From assembly GCF_000173915.1 (NCBI RefSeq), contig NZ_ACDZ02000008.1, positions 1-64,000 of the forward strand: DNA of 64,000 bases, written 5' to 3'. Shown piece after piece: positions 25,601 through 34,784 of this stretch; the stretch's first letter is position 1, and every line of letters begins with the position of its first letter. The notes below the pieces were generated by a model. That model did no database searches. It was not told where the DNA came from and worked only from the letters and a program-made list of their open reading frames with translations. Source of the stretch: Gemella haemolysans ATCC 10379 (GTDB lineage: Bacteria; Bacillota; Bacilli; Staphylococcales; Gemellaceae). The position numbers were made by a program, and so were the translations under genes.

Positions 25601-27754
25601 ACTTGGCAATCCTTCTAATCTTGTTAATAATACTGAATCTGGTGCTGTAATAGTTGGATTAATATTGTCCACTATTTCTACTGGTATAGTCACAGTTTTC
25701 ATCAAATGATTACCGCGAAGAATTTCAATTTCTTTATGTTGCACACCTGCAGTGGAAGTATCTACAGTCGATGAACCACCTTTCCAACGAATCGTTAAAT
25801 CAGTCGCAGGCGCAGTTCCATTTGATAAAGTAATATAACTTCTAGCATCACCTAGTTCACCACTCTGATGTTGATTAATACGTTTGTCTTGTTTTCCTAC
25901 AAAATCTAGTACTGTATATGGTGTCGATACATCTTTAACTGTTCCATTTTGATAAGTTACTGTAACAACAGCATTTCTAGTTCCCGGTTGTTGTAGATTA
26001 AACGGTGTTTTCCATTGCACATCAACGGTAGATGGAAGTTCATTTCCTGTTTTTGATTTCACAAGATTTCTTGGATTTTTGTAGAAATCATGTGGATCTC
26101 CGTATAAAGCCGTAAGATTTTGATATTTGGCTATTGCATCATTCTGTGCATTTGTTTGGATTGTTTTAGGTGAAAACCCATCTTTAAAGTGGATTGTCAT
26201 TGTTGCACCATCAGCTGAAACTTCAGCATGATCGAAGTCGATATGATTCGCACGATTAACAACATTTGGATGCTCTGTTTTAAATTTTTCTATTAAAGCA
26301 TTCTTTTCAGTTTCCGTTAAATGACGGACATCATCAACGTAAGTAGGAGTTAAATTATTAACAGTATTACGTTCACTTTGGGGTTTTATTGTAACATTAT
26401 AAATAATATTATAATTATTAGCGGGAGAAACAGTATCGTTAACAGTTAAAACAACTTGATAATTACCAGGAGTTATAATTCCATTCGACCCTATAGTCCC
26501 AAGAATACCTGCTTGAACATTTGGATTATTAATATTATCTATCATTACAGGTGCTCGACGATCTCCGGTTCCTGATGATACAATTATAGATAAGTCTTTG
26601 AACGGTTTTCCTGAAAGAGTTACTTTTTTTACTAGATAATACGTATTAGAACTATCATGTCTAAATTTTTCTCCCTTAACTTGTGTTCTAATCCAAAAAT
26701 TATCAGAATTAAAATATGTCAAATTAGTATTTGCATTACTAACAACTTTATCATTTTGTCTATTCTCTAATGGTGTAAATCTAATCCCTCTAAACGTACT
26801 TTCTCCATTGATCTCAATCATTTTCCCGTTTCGTGGATCACGTCTACCTGAATGAGCACGTGTCATTCGATTAGCTACTTTATTACGAAGATAAATTACT
26901 TCTTTTAGTAGTTTTTGAATAGTCTCTTCATTATATTTATCACTATTATAAAATGTTGGTAATTTTTCTGCTGTTTTAACTAATTCTTTTTCAGATTCAC
27001 TAAATTCATAATTTATTTGATTAGCTATGCTGTGAATCTCAGTTACAGTTTCTGTTACTTTGGTTATTTTTTCGTTGTGTTTTCTAGCAACATCTCCCGT
27101 AGTATTTTCTTGTTGTTTTTCTTTAGTATTATTTTCTAAATTTGATTTCTCTTCTTTTTTAGACTTAGCTTTTTCTTTTTCAGATTTATCCTCTAATTTT
27201 TCGAATGCTTCTTTAAGATCCTTTATTTCTTTTCCAATTTCTTCTTGAGTTATCTCTTTATTATCTAACGTCTTTTCCGCACGCGACAAAATAAGATTAA
27301 GCTCTTTTACTGATTTTTCAGTTTTTTTACTGATGTCAGTATTCTTAATCTTATCAACCAGGTCTTTTAATTCTTTTTTATTTACTTCTTTCTTTACAGG
27401 ATTTTTTGTAGATTCATTTGATTCTGATTTCTCTACTTCTCTTTTTTCAGCAGCTTTCTCTATATCCTGGTTTTGTATTGTTTTTTCTATCGTCTTATCA
27501 TTAGAACCTTCTACTGACTTTTCCTTTTCTAGAACCGAAGTATTGTCCCGTTGTTTTTCACCAGTTATTTTATCAACTACACCTTCTTTTACAATTACTT
27601 CTGAACTATTTATTTCACTTGCGTGTACAACTTGCGAGCCAGCGATACCCGTCCCCCCAACAACAAAAAATAACGAACAACCAAAAAGGATGTGTTTCCC
27701 CTTTTTCACCATACGCCAATTTTTTTGTTGGAGACCATGTCTATTAAATAACAT
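22637..27754 (-). CDS. Rib-repeat cell-wall-anchored surface protein (LANTG)
   Basis: About 1705 residues. An earlier ATG at 27778 is open, but AAGGAG stands six bases before the ATG at 27754. N-terminal KKGKHILFGCSLFF... is a long signal peptide of the Gram-positive surface-protein type. Residues 40-285 are charged and helical; 300-800 form a non-repeated beta-rich region, probably the binding head. From about 800 to 1325 there are two super-repeats combining Rib/alpha-like units (YPDGSKDTVNVTV) and Ig-like units (TIQTPTDRQNWDLIALDRTL). Two 75-residue Rib units follow, then nine PEFNGGVNG units, then LANTG, a hydrophobic helix and RRKKEEE. The likely role is adhesion; the ligand is unknown. 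Confidence 0.9.
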   Translation of the reverse strand: MLFNRHGLQQKNWRMVKKGKHILFGCSLFFVVGGTGIAGSQVVHASEINSSEVIVKEGVVDKITGEKQRDNTSVLEKEKSVEGSNDKTIEKTIQNQDIEKAAEKREVEKSESNESTKNPVKKEVNKKELKDLVDKIKNTDISKKTEKSVKELNLILSRAEKTLDNKEITQEEIGKEIKDLKEAFEKLEDKSEKEKAKSKKEEKSNLENNTKEKQQENTTGDVARKHNEKITKVTETVTEIHSIANQINYEFSESEKELVKTAEKLPTFYNSDKYNEETIQKLLKEVIYLRNKVANRMTRAHSGRRDPRNGKMIEINGESTFRGIRFTPLENRQNDKVVSNANTNLTYFNSDNFWIRTQVKGEKFRHDSSNTYYLVKKVTLSGKPFKDLSIIVSSGTGDRRAPVMIDNINNPNVQAGILGTIGSNGIITPGNYQVVLTVNDTVSPANNYNIIYNVTIKPQSERNTVNNLTPTYVDDVRHLTETEKNALIEKFKTEHPNVVNRANHIDFDHAEVSADGATMTIHFKDGFSPKTIQTNAQNDAIAKYQNLTALYGDPHDFYKNPRNLVKSKTGNELPSTVDVQWKTPFNLQQPGTRNAVVTVTYQNGTVKDVSTPYTVLDFVGKQDKRINQHQSGELGDARSYITLSNGTAPATDLTIRWKGGSSTVDTSTAGVQHKEIEILRGNHLMKTVTIPVEIVDNINPTITAPDSVLLTRLEGLPSEINISAQDNNKGVGLKDSNPITVENLPNPLFYNPRTSKIEINGVIPNNFQNGKSSIQVTVKAVDKKGNTATKNITFNIQSQTQKYTAVANPKIQEVSHAQTPDPGTSINKNGLPAGTTYTWATTPSTTTGPGEKAGVVTVTYPDGSKDTVNVTVSVRKLSDEYEPTGNKIVRNQNVPVTNDDLKAAVTISNNGNSKVKSVTPVGTISTTNAGTSTIKATVTYLDDTTDPVDIPLEVKDVTAPTIQTPSDRQNWDLIALDRTLPSITVTSVDNNGGTGIKSTTVTGLPDFLVYDNTTKTIKFKNGVQEVTKLPVGQDSKTYTATIQVTDNANNPSQRQVTITVKSMTTKYNATPNGQKQTVSYGATPDAGTSINKNGLPAGTTYTWTTTPSTTTGPGEKAGVVTVTYPDGSKDTVNVTVNVRRLADEYAPTGTKITKNQNESVSNDELKAAVTINNNGNSKVKSVTPVGTISTAEFGNKTINATVTYLDDTTDPVTIPLEVKDVTKPTIQTPTDRQNWDLIALDRTLPSIKVTTTDNPGGSGVKSTTVTGLPNFLTYDEATKTIKFKNGVQEVTKLPVGTNEQSYNVTIQVTDNANNSNSIQVTITVKSMMTKFNPAPLPQTVDNGTVPDAEASVDKKNAPSGTTVRWKETPEVTTPGEHTGVAIVHYPDGSEEEVDVPITVKPQKDTYNPVGKPQTVDNGTVPDAEASVDKKNAPSGTTVRWKETPEVTTPGEHTGVAIVHYPDGSEEEVDVPIVVRHSNEKGIPEVQQALPEFNGGANGDSEVHRALPEFNGGVNGDPEIHRALPEFAGGVNGDPEVQPESPEFTGGVKGEPEIQPALPEFNGGVNGDPEVQPELPEFNGGVNGESEIQPALPEFKGGVNGESEIQPALPEFNGGVNGESEIQPALPEFNGGVNGDPEIHSELPNYVGIDNNESEIRSNLRDKTSSVPTKRLANTGQSQNNSELAGLGLAIVGLFAAIKRRKKEEE
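22840..23300 (-). repeat. 51-bp stalk repeats (ALPEFNGGVNGESEIQP)
   Basis: Nine 17-residue units with a PEFxGG core and a degenerate tenth (LPNYVGI) before the sorting signal of the second surface protein. Several units are identical at the DNA level. Confidence 0.92.
23320..23770 (-). repeat. Two 225-bp Rib-unit repeats
   Basis: Two directly adjacent copies of a 75-residue Rib unit (QTVDNGTVPDAEASVDKKNA ... YPDGSEEEVDVPI), almost identical at the DNA level with an exact 225-bp period. A recent duplication is likely, and copy number could vary. Confidence 0.9.
23770..25360 (-). repeat. Two ~790-bp super-repeats
   Basis: Two long diverged copies, each encoding a Rib-like unit, a linker with VTPVGTIST, and an Ig-like unit with LIALDRTLPSI and KFKNGVQEVTKLPVG. 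They are clearly homologous but not identical, so older than the 225-bp pair. Confidence 0.8.
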
Positions 27755-27801
27755 TTTCTCTCTCCTTATATTTCTCATGTAAAATTTATTATTATAAATA
27801 T

Positions 27802-27830
27802 ATTATATACTGTTACCTTTAACTATTCAA
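27802..27830 (-). promoter_or_regulatory. Promoter for the second surface protein
   Basis: On the minus strand TTGAAT (27830-27825), 17-bp spacer, TATAAT (27807-27802). It lies about 50 bp upstream of the chosen ATG. Confidence 0.65.
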
Positions 27831-28062
27831 TACTTTAATATTATTTTAAAGTAAATTTTAAGTAGAGCAGATGTATAAATAACAGTAAAGTTCAATAATC
27901 CTAGAAAATATTACGCATACATTTAACACATTAATAAAAAATATTAAAATTATTAAATCACTAAATATCAGATTAAAACATAATATGTAATATATCATCA
28001 TTTTTAAAAAAATTTTTTTTACTTTTACTTCACTTTATATAATTTCAACTTGAGAAATTTTC

Positions 28063-28173
28063 TTATCTATCTATAGGAAATAAATAAAAAATTAGTTCTG
28101 TAATATGATCTACTTTAATATTCAAGAAACGTTTTCTCTCATCAAAGAAATCATACATTACAAAACTAACTTT
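28063..28173 (-). pseudogene. Possible WYL-type regulator remnant
   Basis: A short open stretch on the minus strand reads KVSFVMYDFFDERKRFLNIK, then VDHITELI, then a stop at 28063-28065. A stop codon precedes it in the same frame. The pattern of hydrophobic strand, charged turn and (V/I)D(H/R)I resembles the end of a WYL ligand-binding domain. Without a start region it is best seen as a decayed gene end lying between ldhD and the surface-protein promoter. The family assignment is weak. Confidence 0.3.
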
Positions 28174-28197
28174 CTATATTTCTATTAAGTTTTTACT

Positions 28198-29196
28198 TTA
28201 TTTATTTACAACATTCGCAGATGTCCCAGTTGTAATTACTTCAACAGCCGCTTCTAATCCACCTTCTACAAGATTCTGAATTGCAGTTTCTGTGTAAAAC
28301 GCTGTATGTGGAGTATAAATTACATCATCACGGTCTATTAGAGTTTGTAACAATTCATCATCAAACTCTTTTCCTTCAAAGTTTTTAGGAACATATTTAC
28401 CTTCATTTTCATAAACATCTAACCCTGCTCCAAGAAGTTTCCCACTATCTAATGCACGAAGTACAGCCTTTGTATCGACTAGCATACCACGAGCAGCATT
28501 TAGCAAGATTGAATTATCTTTCATCTTAGCAAGAAATTCATCATTTACCATGTGATTATATTCTTTTATAGCTGGCATATGAATAGTTATAATATCAGAA
28601 GCTGCTATTAAGTCATCTAGATTTTCAACATATCTTAAAACTTCTTTTGCCGCTTCATTTTGATAAACATCATAACCTAAAACTTTAGATCCTAAAGCGC
28701 TGAATAATCGAGCAGCTTGAGTACCGATTCTTCCAGTACCTATAACACCTACTGTTAGAGTTCTAAGTTCACGTGATAATATCCCTGGATTCCAAGAAAA
28801 ATTATGTTTTTCTAAGTTGCGTTGAATTTTATTTGTATTTCTACTAATACGTAATGCAGAAGTTAGTACATGCTCAGCAATAGCATTTGGTGAGTATGAT
28901 GGTACATTCGTCATTTTAATTCCAAACTCAGACATTAACTCTAAATCATAAATATCAAAACCAGCTGAACGAGTCGCAAAAACTTTGACTCCTTGTTCTT
29001 TAGCATATTCATATACATCACGCTCAAAAGGTTTATTTTGAGCTAGGACTACACCTTCTTTACCTTCTAATAAATGTTTGTTGGCTGATGTAAGTTCTTC
29101 TGTATAAACATCAATTTCAACCTCAGGGTGAGCATTTCTCCAACTTTCTAATGCACTTTTTTCATCTTCTCTTAAATTAAAAAATACTAATTTCAT
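28198..29196 (-). CDS. D-lactate dehydrogenase
   Basis: A 332-residue D-2-hydroxyacid dehydrogenase, close to D-lactate dehydrogenases of lactic bacteria. NAD-binding motif GVIGTGRIG lies at about residues 150-158, with SYSPNAIAEH before it. Catalytic residues fit the family: Arg in LLNAARGMLVD, Glu in LDVYENEGKY, His in YTPHTAFYT. It would reduce pyruvate to D-lactate while regenerating NAD+ in fermentation. The gene follows AAGGAG and appears monocistronic. Another D-2-hydroxyacid substrate cannot be excluded, but length and motifs favour lactate. Confidence 0.9.
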   Translation of the reverse strand: MKLVFFNLREDEKSALESWRNAHPEVEIDVYTEELTSANKHLLEGKEGVVLAQNKPFERDVYEYAKEQGVKVFATRSAGFDIYDLELMSEFGIKMTNVPSYSPNAIAEHVLTSALRISRNTNKIQRNLEKHNFSWNPGILSRELRTLTVGVIGTGRIGTQAARLFSALGSKVLGYDVYQNEAAKEVLRYVENLDDLIAASDIITIHMPAIKEYNHMVNDEFLAKMKDNSILLNAARGMLVDTKAVLRALDSGKLLGAGLDVYENEGKYVPKNFEGKEFDDELLQTLIDRDDVIYTPHTAFYTETAIQNLVEGGLEAAVEVITTGTSANVVNK

Positions 29197-29307
29197 ATCT
29201 TTTCCTCCTTAGATAAATTACTAGTTCAACTATATTCTAATAAACTTTTAATAAAATTAATATAACTAATTTTACCATAAAAATTAATTTACTAAAACTA
29301 TTTTATT

Positions 29308-30027
29308 TCACTTTTCAAAAATTTTCTTGATAATTTCAAACAATTCGATATTATTTTCCGCTATTTTATAAATTATAACATTCCCTGGCAATTTTCTCTT
29401 ATAACGATTTATCCAAATGGCTTTCCAGCCTGCATTATTAGCTCCAACTATATCATTTTCCAATGAGTCTCCTATGTAATATAGAGAATCAATAGGCAGT
29501 TGTAATTTTTCTTGCATAATTTCAAATATTCTAACATCTGGTTTATTTATACTATAATCACCTGAGACAATAATATTCTCTTTATCAATCCATCTTTCTA
29601 CACCTAATGCTTTTACCTTAGACCATTGATGTTCACTTGGTCCATTGGTAATAATTCCTAGCTTTACATCATTCTCTTTCACTAGTTCTAAAATACCTAT
29701 AGTTGTATTAGACATTTGTAATTTTTGTTGATTCTTTTTATATTCTTTTTGCATATCTAATGCCTGTTCATCAGTTATCAAGACACCCAAGTCTCTCGCT
29801 GCTTCTTGAATTCTATAAATATGATATTCATCCATAGTTATCTCACCATTTCGAGAAGCTTCAAATTTCACATCACTATAATGTCGACTCAAAAGATAAA
29901 ATTGTTCCATATCAATATCCATATCGAATAGACTCTTATATGCATTTTCAAATGGAACTATCTGTTCATATAACGTATCATCCACATCAAAAACAAGACC
30001 AATCAGTCTTTTTTCTTTACTCACCAT
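29308..30027 (-). CDS. HAD-superfamily hydrolase, YjjG-like
   Basis: A 239-residue HAD-IA phosphatase. Motif I is FDVDDTLYE (nucleophile and general-acid Asp), motif II IITNG, motif III Lys in SINKPDVRIFE, motif IV YIGDSLENDIVGA. The cap is the helical type (about residues 20-100). Close relatives include nucleotide phosphatases such as YjjG, but the substrate cannot be read from the sequence. It overlaps the end of the upstream HAD gene by 11 bp, so the two are translated together. Confidence 0.88.
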   Translation of the reverse strand: MVSKEKRLIGLVFDVDDTLYEQIVPFENAYKSLFDMDIDMEQFYLLSRHYSDVKFEASRNGEITMDEYHIYRIQEAARDLGVLITDEQALDMQKEYKKNQQKLQMSNTTIGILELVKENDVKLGIITNGPSEHQWSKVKALGVERWIDKENIIVSGDYSINKPDVRIFEIMQEKLQLPIDSLYYIGDSLENDIVGANNAGWKAIWINRYKRKLPGNVIIYKIAENNIELFEIIKKIFEK

Positions 30028-30676
30028 TTTCCAATATTTTAATAACCTCTCCTAAATTCTCAACTATTTTATAAGCTTTTTCTTTGCAAACTTCATCTGG
30101 TTCAAACATATCTGGAACCATAATAACTTTTGCCCCTGCTGTACTTCCTGCAATTATACCAGCCTTAGAATCTTCAAGAACTAAACATTCTTCCGGTTTT
30201 ACACCTAAACGCTCTGCAGCTAATAAAAACACATCTGGTGCTGGTTTACCATTTTTCACCTCTGCCCCACTAGCGAGCTCATCTATATATTTTACAAGAC
30301 CTGTTTTTTCCATATTGTTTGTTATATGATTCATATTAGAAGATGAAGCTACCGCAACTTTATAATTATTATCTTTTAGATATATTAACAATTCCTCTAC
30401 AAATGGCATTTTCTTAGGACCTGTCGTAAACAATATATCCTCTATATATTCATAATGATCATCAACTAATTTCTTTCCACTAACATAAGAATCCTTAAAA
30501 TAATTTTCCCAAAATTCATAAATACTCTTTGTAGTAAAACCTAACACCAAGAGAGTCTCTTCTCTAGTCATTTCATAACCTTGCTTTTTCGCACTATGAA
30601 TAAATGCTTCTGTTGCCAAACTTTCGGTATCTACCATTAGTCCATCCATATCAAATAACACTGCTTTTATACTCAT
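30017..30676 (-). CDS. HAD-superfamily hydrolase, beta-phosphoglucomutase-like
   Basis: A 219-residue HAD protein: motif I FDMDGLMVDTES, motif II VASSSN, motif III GKPAPDVFLLAAERLG, motif IV VLEDSKAGI. The DTE after motif I and the SSS pattern are typical of the phosphoglucomutase/2-deoxyglucose-6-phosphatase branch, but Firmicutes carry many such proteins with different substrates. It is the first gene of a two-gene HAD operon. No sugar-transport gene is adjacent to suggest a pathway. Confidence 0.88.
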   Translation of the reverse strand: MSIKAVLFDMDGLMVDTESLATEAFIHSAKKQGYEMTREETLLVLGFTTKSIYEFWENYFKDSYVSGKKLVDDHYEYIEDILFTTGPKKMPFVEELLIYLKDNNYKVAVASSSNMNHITNNMEKTGLVKYIDELASGAEVKNGKPAPDVFLLAAERLGVKPEECLVLEDSKAGIIAGSTAGAKVIMVPDMFEPDEVCKEKAYKIVENLGEVIKILENGE

Positions 30677-30937
30677 GTTTATCCCCTTCGCTTTTTCTTT
30701 TATATTTTCTAAATTATTACTTTATATTCTTTAAATTATTATATCATACTTAGTATTTCATAGAAAAATGTTTCTTTATCAGTATAGTTGCTCCGAAACA
30801 ATAAAAATATAATTGTAGATATTCGATATCTATATTAATAAATATCCAAAATACAATATTACTTTTAAAACCAATATATTAAGCGTATTAAAATTAAAAT
30901 GCTACATCAATAGTTTACTTTTTATTTCACTTTTTAT

Positions 30938-30966
30938 TTGAAAAAATTTTATTTTTAGTATATTAT
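30938..30966 (+). promoter_or_regulatory. Promoter for the degV gene
   Basis: TTGAAA (30938-30943), 17-bp spacer, TATTAT (30961-30966). Transcription would begin near 30973, which argues against an open upstream start at 30975 and for the ATG at 31023. The rest of the gap from 30677 is AT-rich with nothing else seen. Confidence 0.65.
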
Positions 30967-31022
30967 ATATAGACGTGGTTAAACTACAATCATTTAATAC
31001 AAAATCAAAGAGGTTAAAATTT

Positions 31023-31859
31023 ATGAAAACAGCTTTTGTGTGCGATTCAGCATTACAAATTAATAAAAATTTTGCAAATAACAATCCAATTACAGTTATC
31101 CCGGTAGAGGTTCGTCTTGACGATGAGATTTTCGAGGATAATGTAACTATAACTCCTGACGAATTTTACGAAAGAATACATAACGGACAAAAACCTAGTA
31201 CAAGCCAACCTGCAGTAGGTAAAATTTTAAGTGTATATGAAAATTTAAAACAACAAGGAGTAGAGCGTATCGTTGCCTTCAGTGTTTCTTCTAAACTATC
31301 TGGAACATATTCTTCTTTCGTTCAAGCTAAAGAGCTTATCGATGGTATCGAAATCAAGATAATCGATACTCTTCAAATAGCAAGAATGGTAGGAATAGCT
31401 ATCGAAAAAATTATCAAAGAATTTGCAGCAGGAAGTCTAACATTCGAAAATATAGAAAATAGATACTTAGAACTTTCACAGCAACACAATGTTCTTGTAA
31501 CAGTCGAGACTATGCAATATTTATATGCAGGAGGTAGACTTACAAAAGCTCAGTTCGTTCTATCAAGTCTGTTAAATATTCTACCTATTATAACTATTAA
31601 AGACGGTCTCCTTTCAGTAAGTGGTAAACATAGAGGAATGAATAAAGTCCTTTCAAAAATGTGTGAAGAAATAAAAGAAAAAAATCCAAAGAGTTTATTT
31701 GTTCTTTATACAACAGATGAATTATTAGAAAAAGCAATGGTATCTATCAAGAAAACTTTTGGTGATATAGAAGTTGAAACAGAAATTATTTCTCCTGTAA
31801 TTGGATCTCACGCAGGACCTAAAGCTATTGCAATAGGATATTTAGGTTACGACAAATAA
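31023..31859 (+). CDS. DegV family fatty-acid-binding protein
   Basis: A 278-residue protein with the DegV/EDD fold. Start TAFVCDSALQI, then VIPVEVRLDDEIFEDN, STSQPAVG (the Ser/Thr loop that contacts the lipid head group), and a second domain with TVETMQYLYAGGRLTKAQ and VIGSHAGPKAIAIGYLG. Family members such as FakB bind fatty acids and hand them to the kinase FakA for phosphorylation; whether this one does so is inferred. AGAGG lies before the ATG. It is a single gene with its own promoter and terminator. Confidence 0.9.
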   Translation: MKTAFVCDSALQINKNFANNNPITVIPVEVRLDDEIFEDNVTITPDEFYERIHNGQKPSTSQPAVGKILSVYENLKQQGVERIVAFSVSSKLSGTYSSFVQAKELIDGIEIKIIDTLQIARMVGIAIEKIIKEFAAGSLTFENIENRYLELSQQHNVLVTVETMQYLYAGGRLTKAQFVLSSLLNILPIITIKDGLLSVSGKHRGMNKVLSKMCEEIKEKNPKSLFVLYTTDELLEKAMVSIKKTFGDIEVETEIISPVIGSHAGPKAIAIGYLGYDK

Positions 31860-31867
31860 AACACAAA

Positions 31868-31910
31868 AACACCTTAGAATTAGGTTAAAACTAATCCTAA
31901 GGTGCTTATT
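31868..31910. terminator. Terminator after degV
   Basis: CACCTTAGAATTAGGTT and CTAATCCTAAGGTG form a long stem between convergent transcripts (degV and the copper genes), with A- and T-rich flanks. Confidence 0.8.
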
Positions 31911-31977
31911 TATTAGACACGACTCCAAACCATGATGTCAGAAAAATCAAATTTGTTAAATCATTCCCATTATTTTA

Positions 31978-32172
31978 TTAAACTATTTTAAAATTCGTTT
32001 CTGATAATGCAGCCTGAAGTTCTTCTTTAGAAGCAACTCCTTCAACTACAATATTTTTCTCTTGAATATTAACCTCAACATTATTAACATTATCTAATTT
32101 AGATAATTTTTCTTTAATCGCAGCGACACAACCGCCACATTTTACACCTTCGATACTATATTCATTTTTCAT
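31978..32172 (-). CDS. copZ: Copper chaperone CopZ-like HMA protein
   Basis: A 64-residue heavy-metal-associated domain. The metal site is GVKCGGCVA: the two Cys of the CxxC pair are intact, but the Met of the usual MxCxxC is replaced by Val. It lies 22 bp downstream of copA on the same strand and would carry Cu(I) to the ATPase. Length is normal for CopZ. The role follows from the neighbour and the family. Confidence 0.88.
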   Translation of the reverse strand: MKNEYSIEGVKCGGCVAAIKEKLSKLDNVNNVEVNIQEKNIVVEGVASKEELQAALSETNFKIV

Positions 32173-32194
32173 GATTAATCCTTCTTTCTTTTTA

Positions 32195-34648
32195 TTAATT
32201 TAATTTTACTCTTTTTAACCTTAATGCATTTAGAACTACAGATATAGAACTAAAACTCATTGCAGCTCCTGCCAACATTGGATTTAACAACGGTCCTCCG
32301 AATATATAGAATACTCCCATCGCAAAAGGAATACCTATAACATTGTAGAAGAATGCCCAGAATAGATTTTCTTTAATATTTGTTATAGTTTTTTTACTTA
32401 AAACTATAGCATTAACAACAGAATTTAAATCAGGTTTCATTAACACTATATCTGCTGCGTCGATTGCTACATCTGTTCCTGTTCCTACAGCTATTCCAAC
32501 TTCTGCTTGTACTAGTGCTGGTGCATCATTAATACCATCACCAACCATTGCTACCTTTTTACCTTGAGCTTGAAGTTTTTTGATTTCATTTGCTTTATCT
32601 TCTGGTAAAACTTCACTAACAACTTTGTCTATCGATAATTGTTCTGCAATTACCTCAGCAGTTTTTTTATTGTCACCAGTCAACATAACTACCTCTAACC
32701 CTAAGCTATGTAATTTTTCAACAGTTTCTAAACTACTTGCTTTAATTTGATCAGCAACAGCTATGATCCCAGCTAGTTCAGAGTCTACAGCTATGAATAA
32801 TGGTGTTTTCCCTTCTGAAGCATATTTCTCTGCTTTTTCAACTGAATCTTTTGTAACAATATTATTTTCCAACATTAATTTTTCATTACCAATAAGTACT
32901 GACTTTCCATCAACTGTCGATGAAATACCTAATCCTGTTAATGAACTAAAATCTTTAACTTCTAACAAATCTAAATTTCTATTTTTAGCTTCATCTACTA
33001 TAGCTAGACCTAATGGGTGTTCTGAAAGATATTCTACACTCGCTGCAAGTTGCAATAAAACTTCTTCTTTTAAATCGTTAAATGTCACTATATCAGTTAC
33101 TGAAATTTTACCTTCTGTCAATGTTCCAGTTTTATCAAAAACAACAGTATCTACTTCTTTCGCTAATTGCAATGCTTCTGAACTTTTTATTAAAATACCG
33201 TGTTCAGCTCCCTTACCTGTACCTACCATTATAGCTGTCGGTGTAGCCAAACCTAAGGCACAAGGACAAGCAATAACAAGCACTGCGATAATAATTTTTA
33301 GAGAAAAACTCCAAGATGCATCTCCAACAAAGTACCATAAAATTCCAGCTATTAGTGCTAAAACAATAACAATAGGAACAAATACTCCTGAAATTTTATC
33401 AACAAGTTTTGCAATCGGAGCTTTAGAATTTTGAGCATCTTCAACAAGTTTAATAATTTGTGATAAAGTAGTGTCTTTACCCACTTTAGTAACTTTCATT
33501 TTAAAAACACCTGTTTTATTAATACTAGCTCCGACAACTTTACTATTTATTTCTTTTTCTACTGGGATACTTTCCCCTGTTAACATCGATTCATCTACAG
33601 TCGAACGACCTTCAATCACGACTCCATCAAGAGGTACTTTTTCACCAGGACGAACAAGTAGTATATCACCTGTAGATATTTCATCTACTGCTACAACATG
33701 TTCTTCACCATCTATAATTAAATTAGCAGTTTTTGGTACCAATCCAACCAACTTACTAATAGCATTTGTAGTACGACTTTTCGATACTCCTTCAAAGTAT
33801 TTACCTAGTGTAATCAATGTTAAGATTACCGCTGCAGATTCATAGTACAAATTCATAGCTGCATGTTCATCACCTAAATATACCAATACGGTTGAATAAA
33901 CACTATATAAGAATGCTGCCCCTGCTCCTAACGCTACTAAAGAATCCATATTAGGTTTTCTTCTAAAAATAGCTCTAATTCCTACACTAAAGAATTTTCT
34001 ACCAAAATATAAAACAGGTAACACCAGAATAAACTGTACAGTTGAAAATAATTTTGGATTTCCCATTGGGCTTAAACTTTCCAACGTAGGTAATCCCACC
34101 ATCTCAGCCATCGCTATGTACAACGCAGGTACTGTAAATATAGCCGAATAAATAAATCTTTTCCAAATACCGTCAATTTCTTGTTGTTTTTTCTCAGCTT
34201 GATCATCAACCAAATCATCTATTTCTAATCTTGCTTTATAGCCCGCTTCTTCTACTTTTCTCTCAATCTCAGCTACACTTAATTTTTCTTTATCGAATTT
34301 TACTACCATCTTCTCAGTAGCGAAATTTACAATGGCTTTTTCTGTTCCATCTAAAGATGAAATCGTATCTTCTATATTTTTCGCGCACGTTGCACAACTC
34401 ATTCCTTCTAATATGAAAGTTCTCTCTTCTATACTAGATATATAAGTAAGCTTATACCCCAATTTTTCTACAATCTTTTCTACTTCAGTCCTATCTATTC
34501 CGTCTCCTCTAGAAAGAGTAAGTTTACTAGTCGCAAGATTCACATTAACATCCGATAAGTTATCAACTTGTTTTAAACTCTCTTCAATATGCGCCGCACA
34601 AGAAGCACAATTCATCCCTTCAATTAAATATGTTTCATTTTTAACCAT
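32195..34648 (-). CDS. copA: Copper-exporting P1B-type ATPase CopA
   Basis: An 817-residue pump that exports Cu(I) across the cell membrane. Two N-terminal metal-binding domains have GMNCASC (about residue 12) and GMSCATC (about 82). The membrane CPC motif is [12 protein letters not shown]. The catalytic Asp is in [11 protein letters not shown], with TGES in the actuator, SEHPLG (the P1B His-Pro), and [10 protein letters not shown] in the hinge. Together these identify a CopA rather than a Zn/Cd pump. copZ follows. A strong promoter and a CopY-type operator lie upstream, but no copper-sensing repressor gene is nearby. Confidence 0.95.
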   Translation of the reverse strand: MVKNETYLIEGMNCASCAAHIEESLKQVDNLSDVNVNLATSKLTLSRGDGIDRTEVEKIVEKLGYKLTYISSIEERTFILEGMSCATCAKNIEDTISSLDGTEKAIVNFATEKMVVKFDKEKLSVAEIERKVEEAGYKARLEIDDLVDDQAEKKQQEIDGIWKRFIYSAIFTVPALYIAMAEMVGLPTLESLSPMGNPKLFSTVQFILVLPVLYFGRKFFSVGIRAIFRRKPNMDSLVALGAGAAFLYSVYSTVLVYLGDEHAAMNLYYESAAVILTLITLGKYFEGVSKSRTTNAISKLVGLVPKTANLIIDGEEHVVAVDEISTGDILLVRPGEKVPLDGVVIEGRSTVDESMLTGESIPVEKEINSKVVGASINKTGVFKMKVTKVGKDTTLSQIIKLVEDAQNSKAPIAKLVDKISGVFVPIVIVLALIAGILWYFVGDASWSFSLKIIIAVLVIACPCALGLATPTAIMVGTGKGAEHGILIKSSEALQLAKEVDTVVFDKTGTLTEGKISVTDIVTFNDLKEEVLLQLAASVEYLSEHPLGLAIVDEAKNRNLDLLEVKDFSSLTGLGISSTVDGKSVLIGNEKLMLENNIVTKDSVEKAEKYASEGKTPLFIAVDSELAGIIAVADQIKASSLETVEKLHSLGLEVVMLTGDNKKTAEVIAEQLSIDKVVSEVLPEDKANEIKKLQAQGKKVAMVGDGINDAPALVQAEVGIAVGTGTDVAIDAADIVLMKPDLNSVVNAIVLSKKTITNIKENLFWAFFYNVIGIPFAMGVFYIFGGPLLNPMLAGAAMSFSSISVVLNALRLKRVKLN

Positions 34649-34684
34649 ATATTAATCACACCTATCTTTTAAATATTCTTATTC

Positions 34685-34700
34685 GTCTACGATTGTAGTC
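34685..34700 (-). promoter_or_regulatory. CopY-type operator (cop box)
   Basis: On the minus strand GACTACAATCGTAGAC fits the lactic-acid-bacterial cop consensus RNYKACANNYGTMRNY at every position. It lies just downstream of the -10 box of copA, where a repressor would block transcription until copper is present. Confidence 0.75.
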
Positions 34701-34714
34701 TTTGTTATAAATTA

Positions 34715-34743
34715 AGTATACTACCATCTAAAATTATAGTCAA
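34715..34743 (-). promoter_or_regulatory. Promoter for copA-copZ
   Basis: On the minus strand TTGACT (34743-34738), 17-bp spacer, TATACT (34720-34715). The operator begins about 14 bp after the -10 box. Confidence 0.8.
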
Positions 34744-34784
34744 CAATATTTTAAATAATCAATAACAGCTATCATTATGATATA

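Noticed and set aside
27755-27778. Earlier ATG for the Rib-type surface protein
   Set aside because: The extension includes the ribosome-binding site (AAGGAG) itself and adds residues not typical of the signal peptide.
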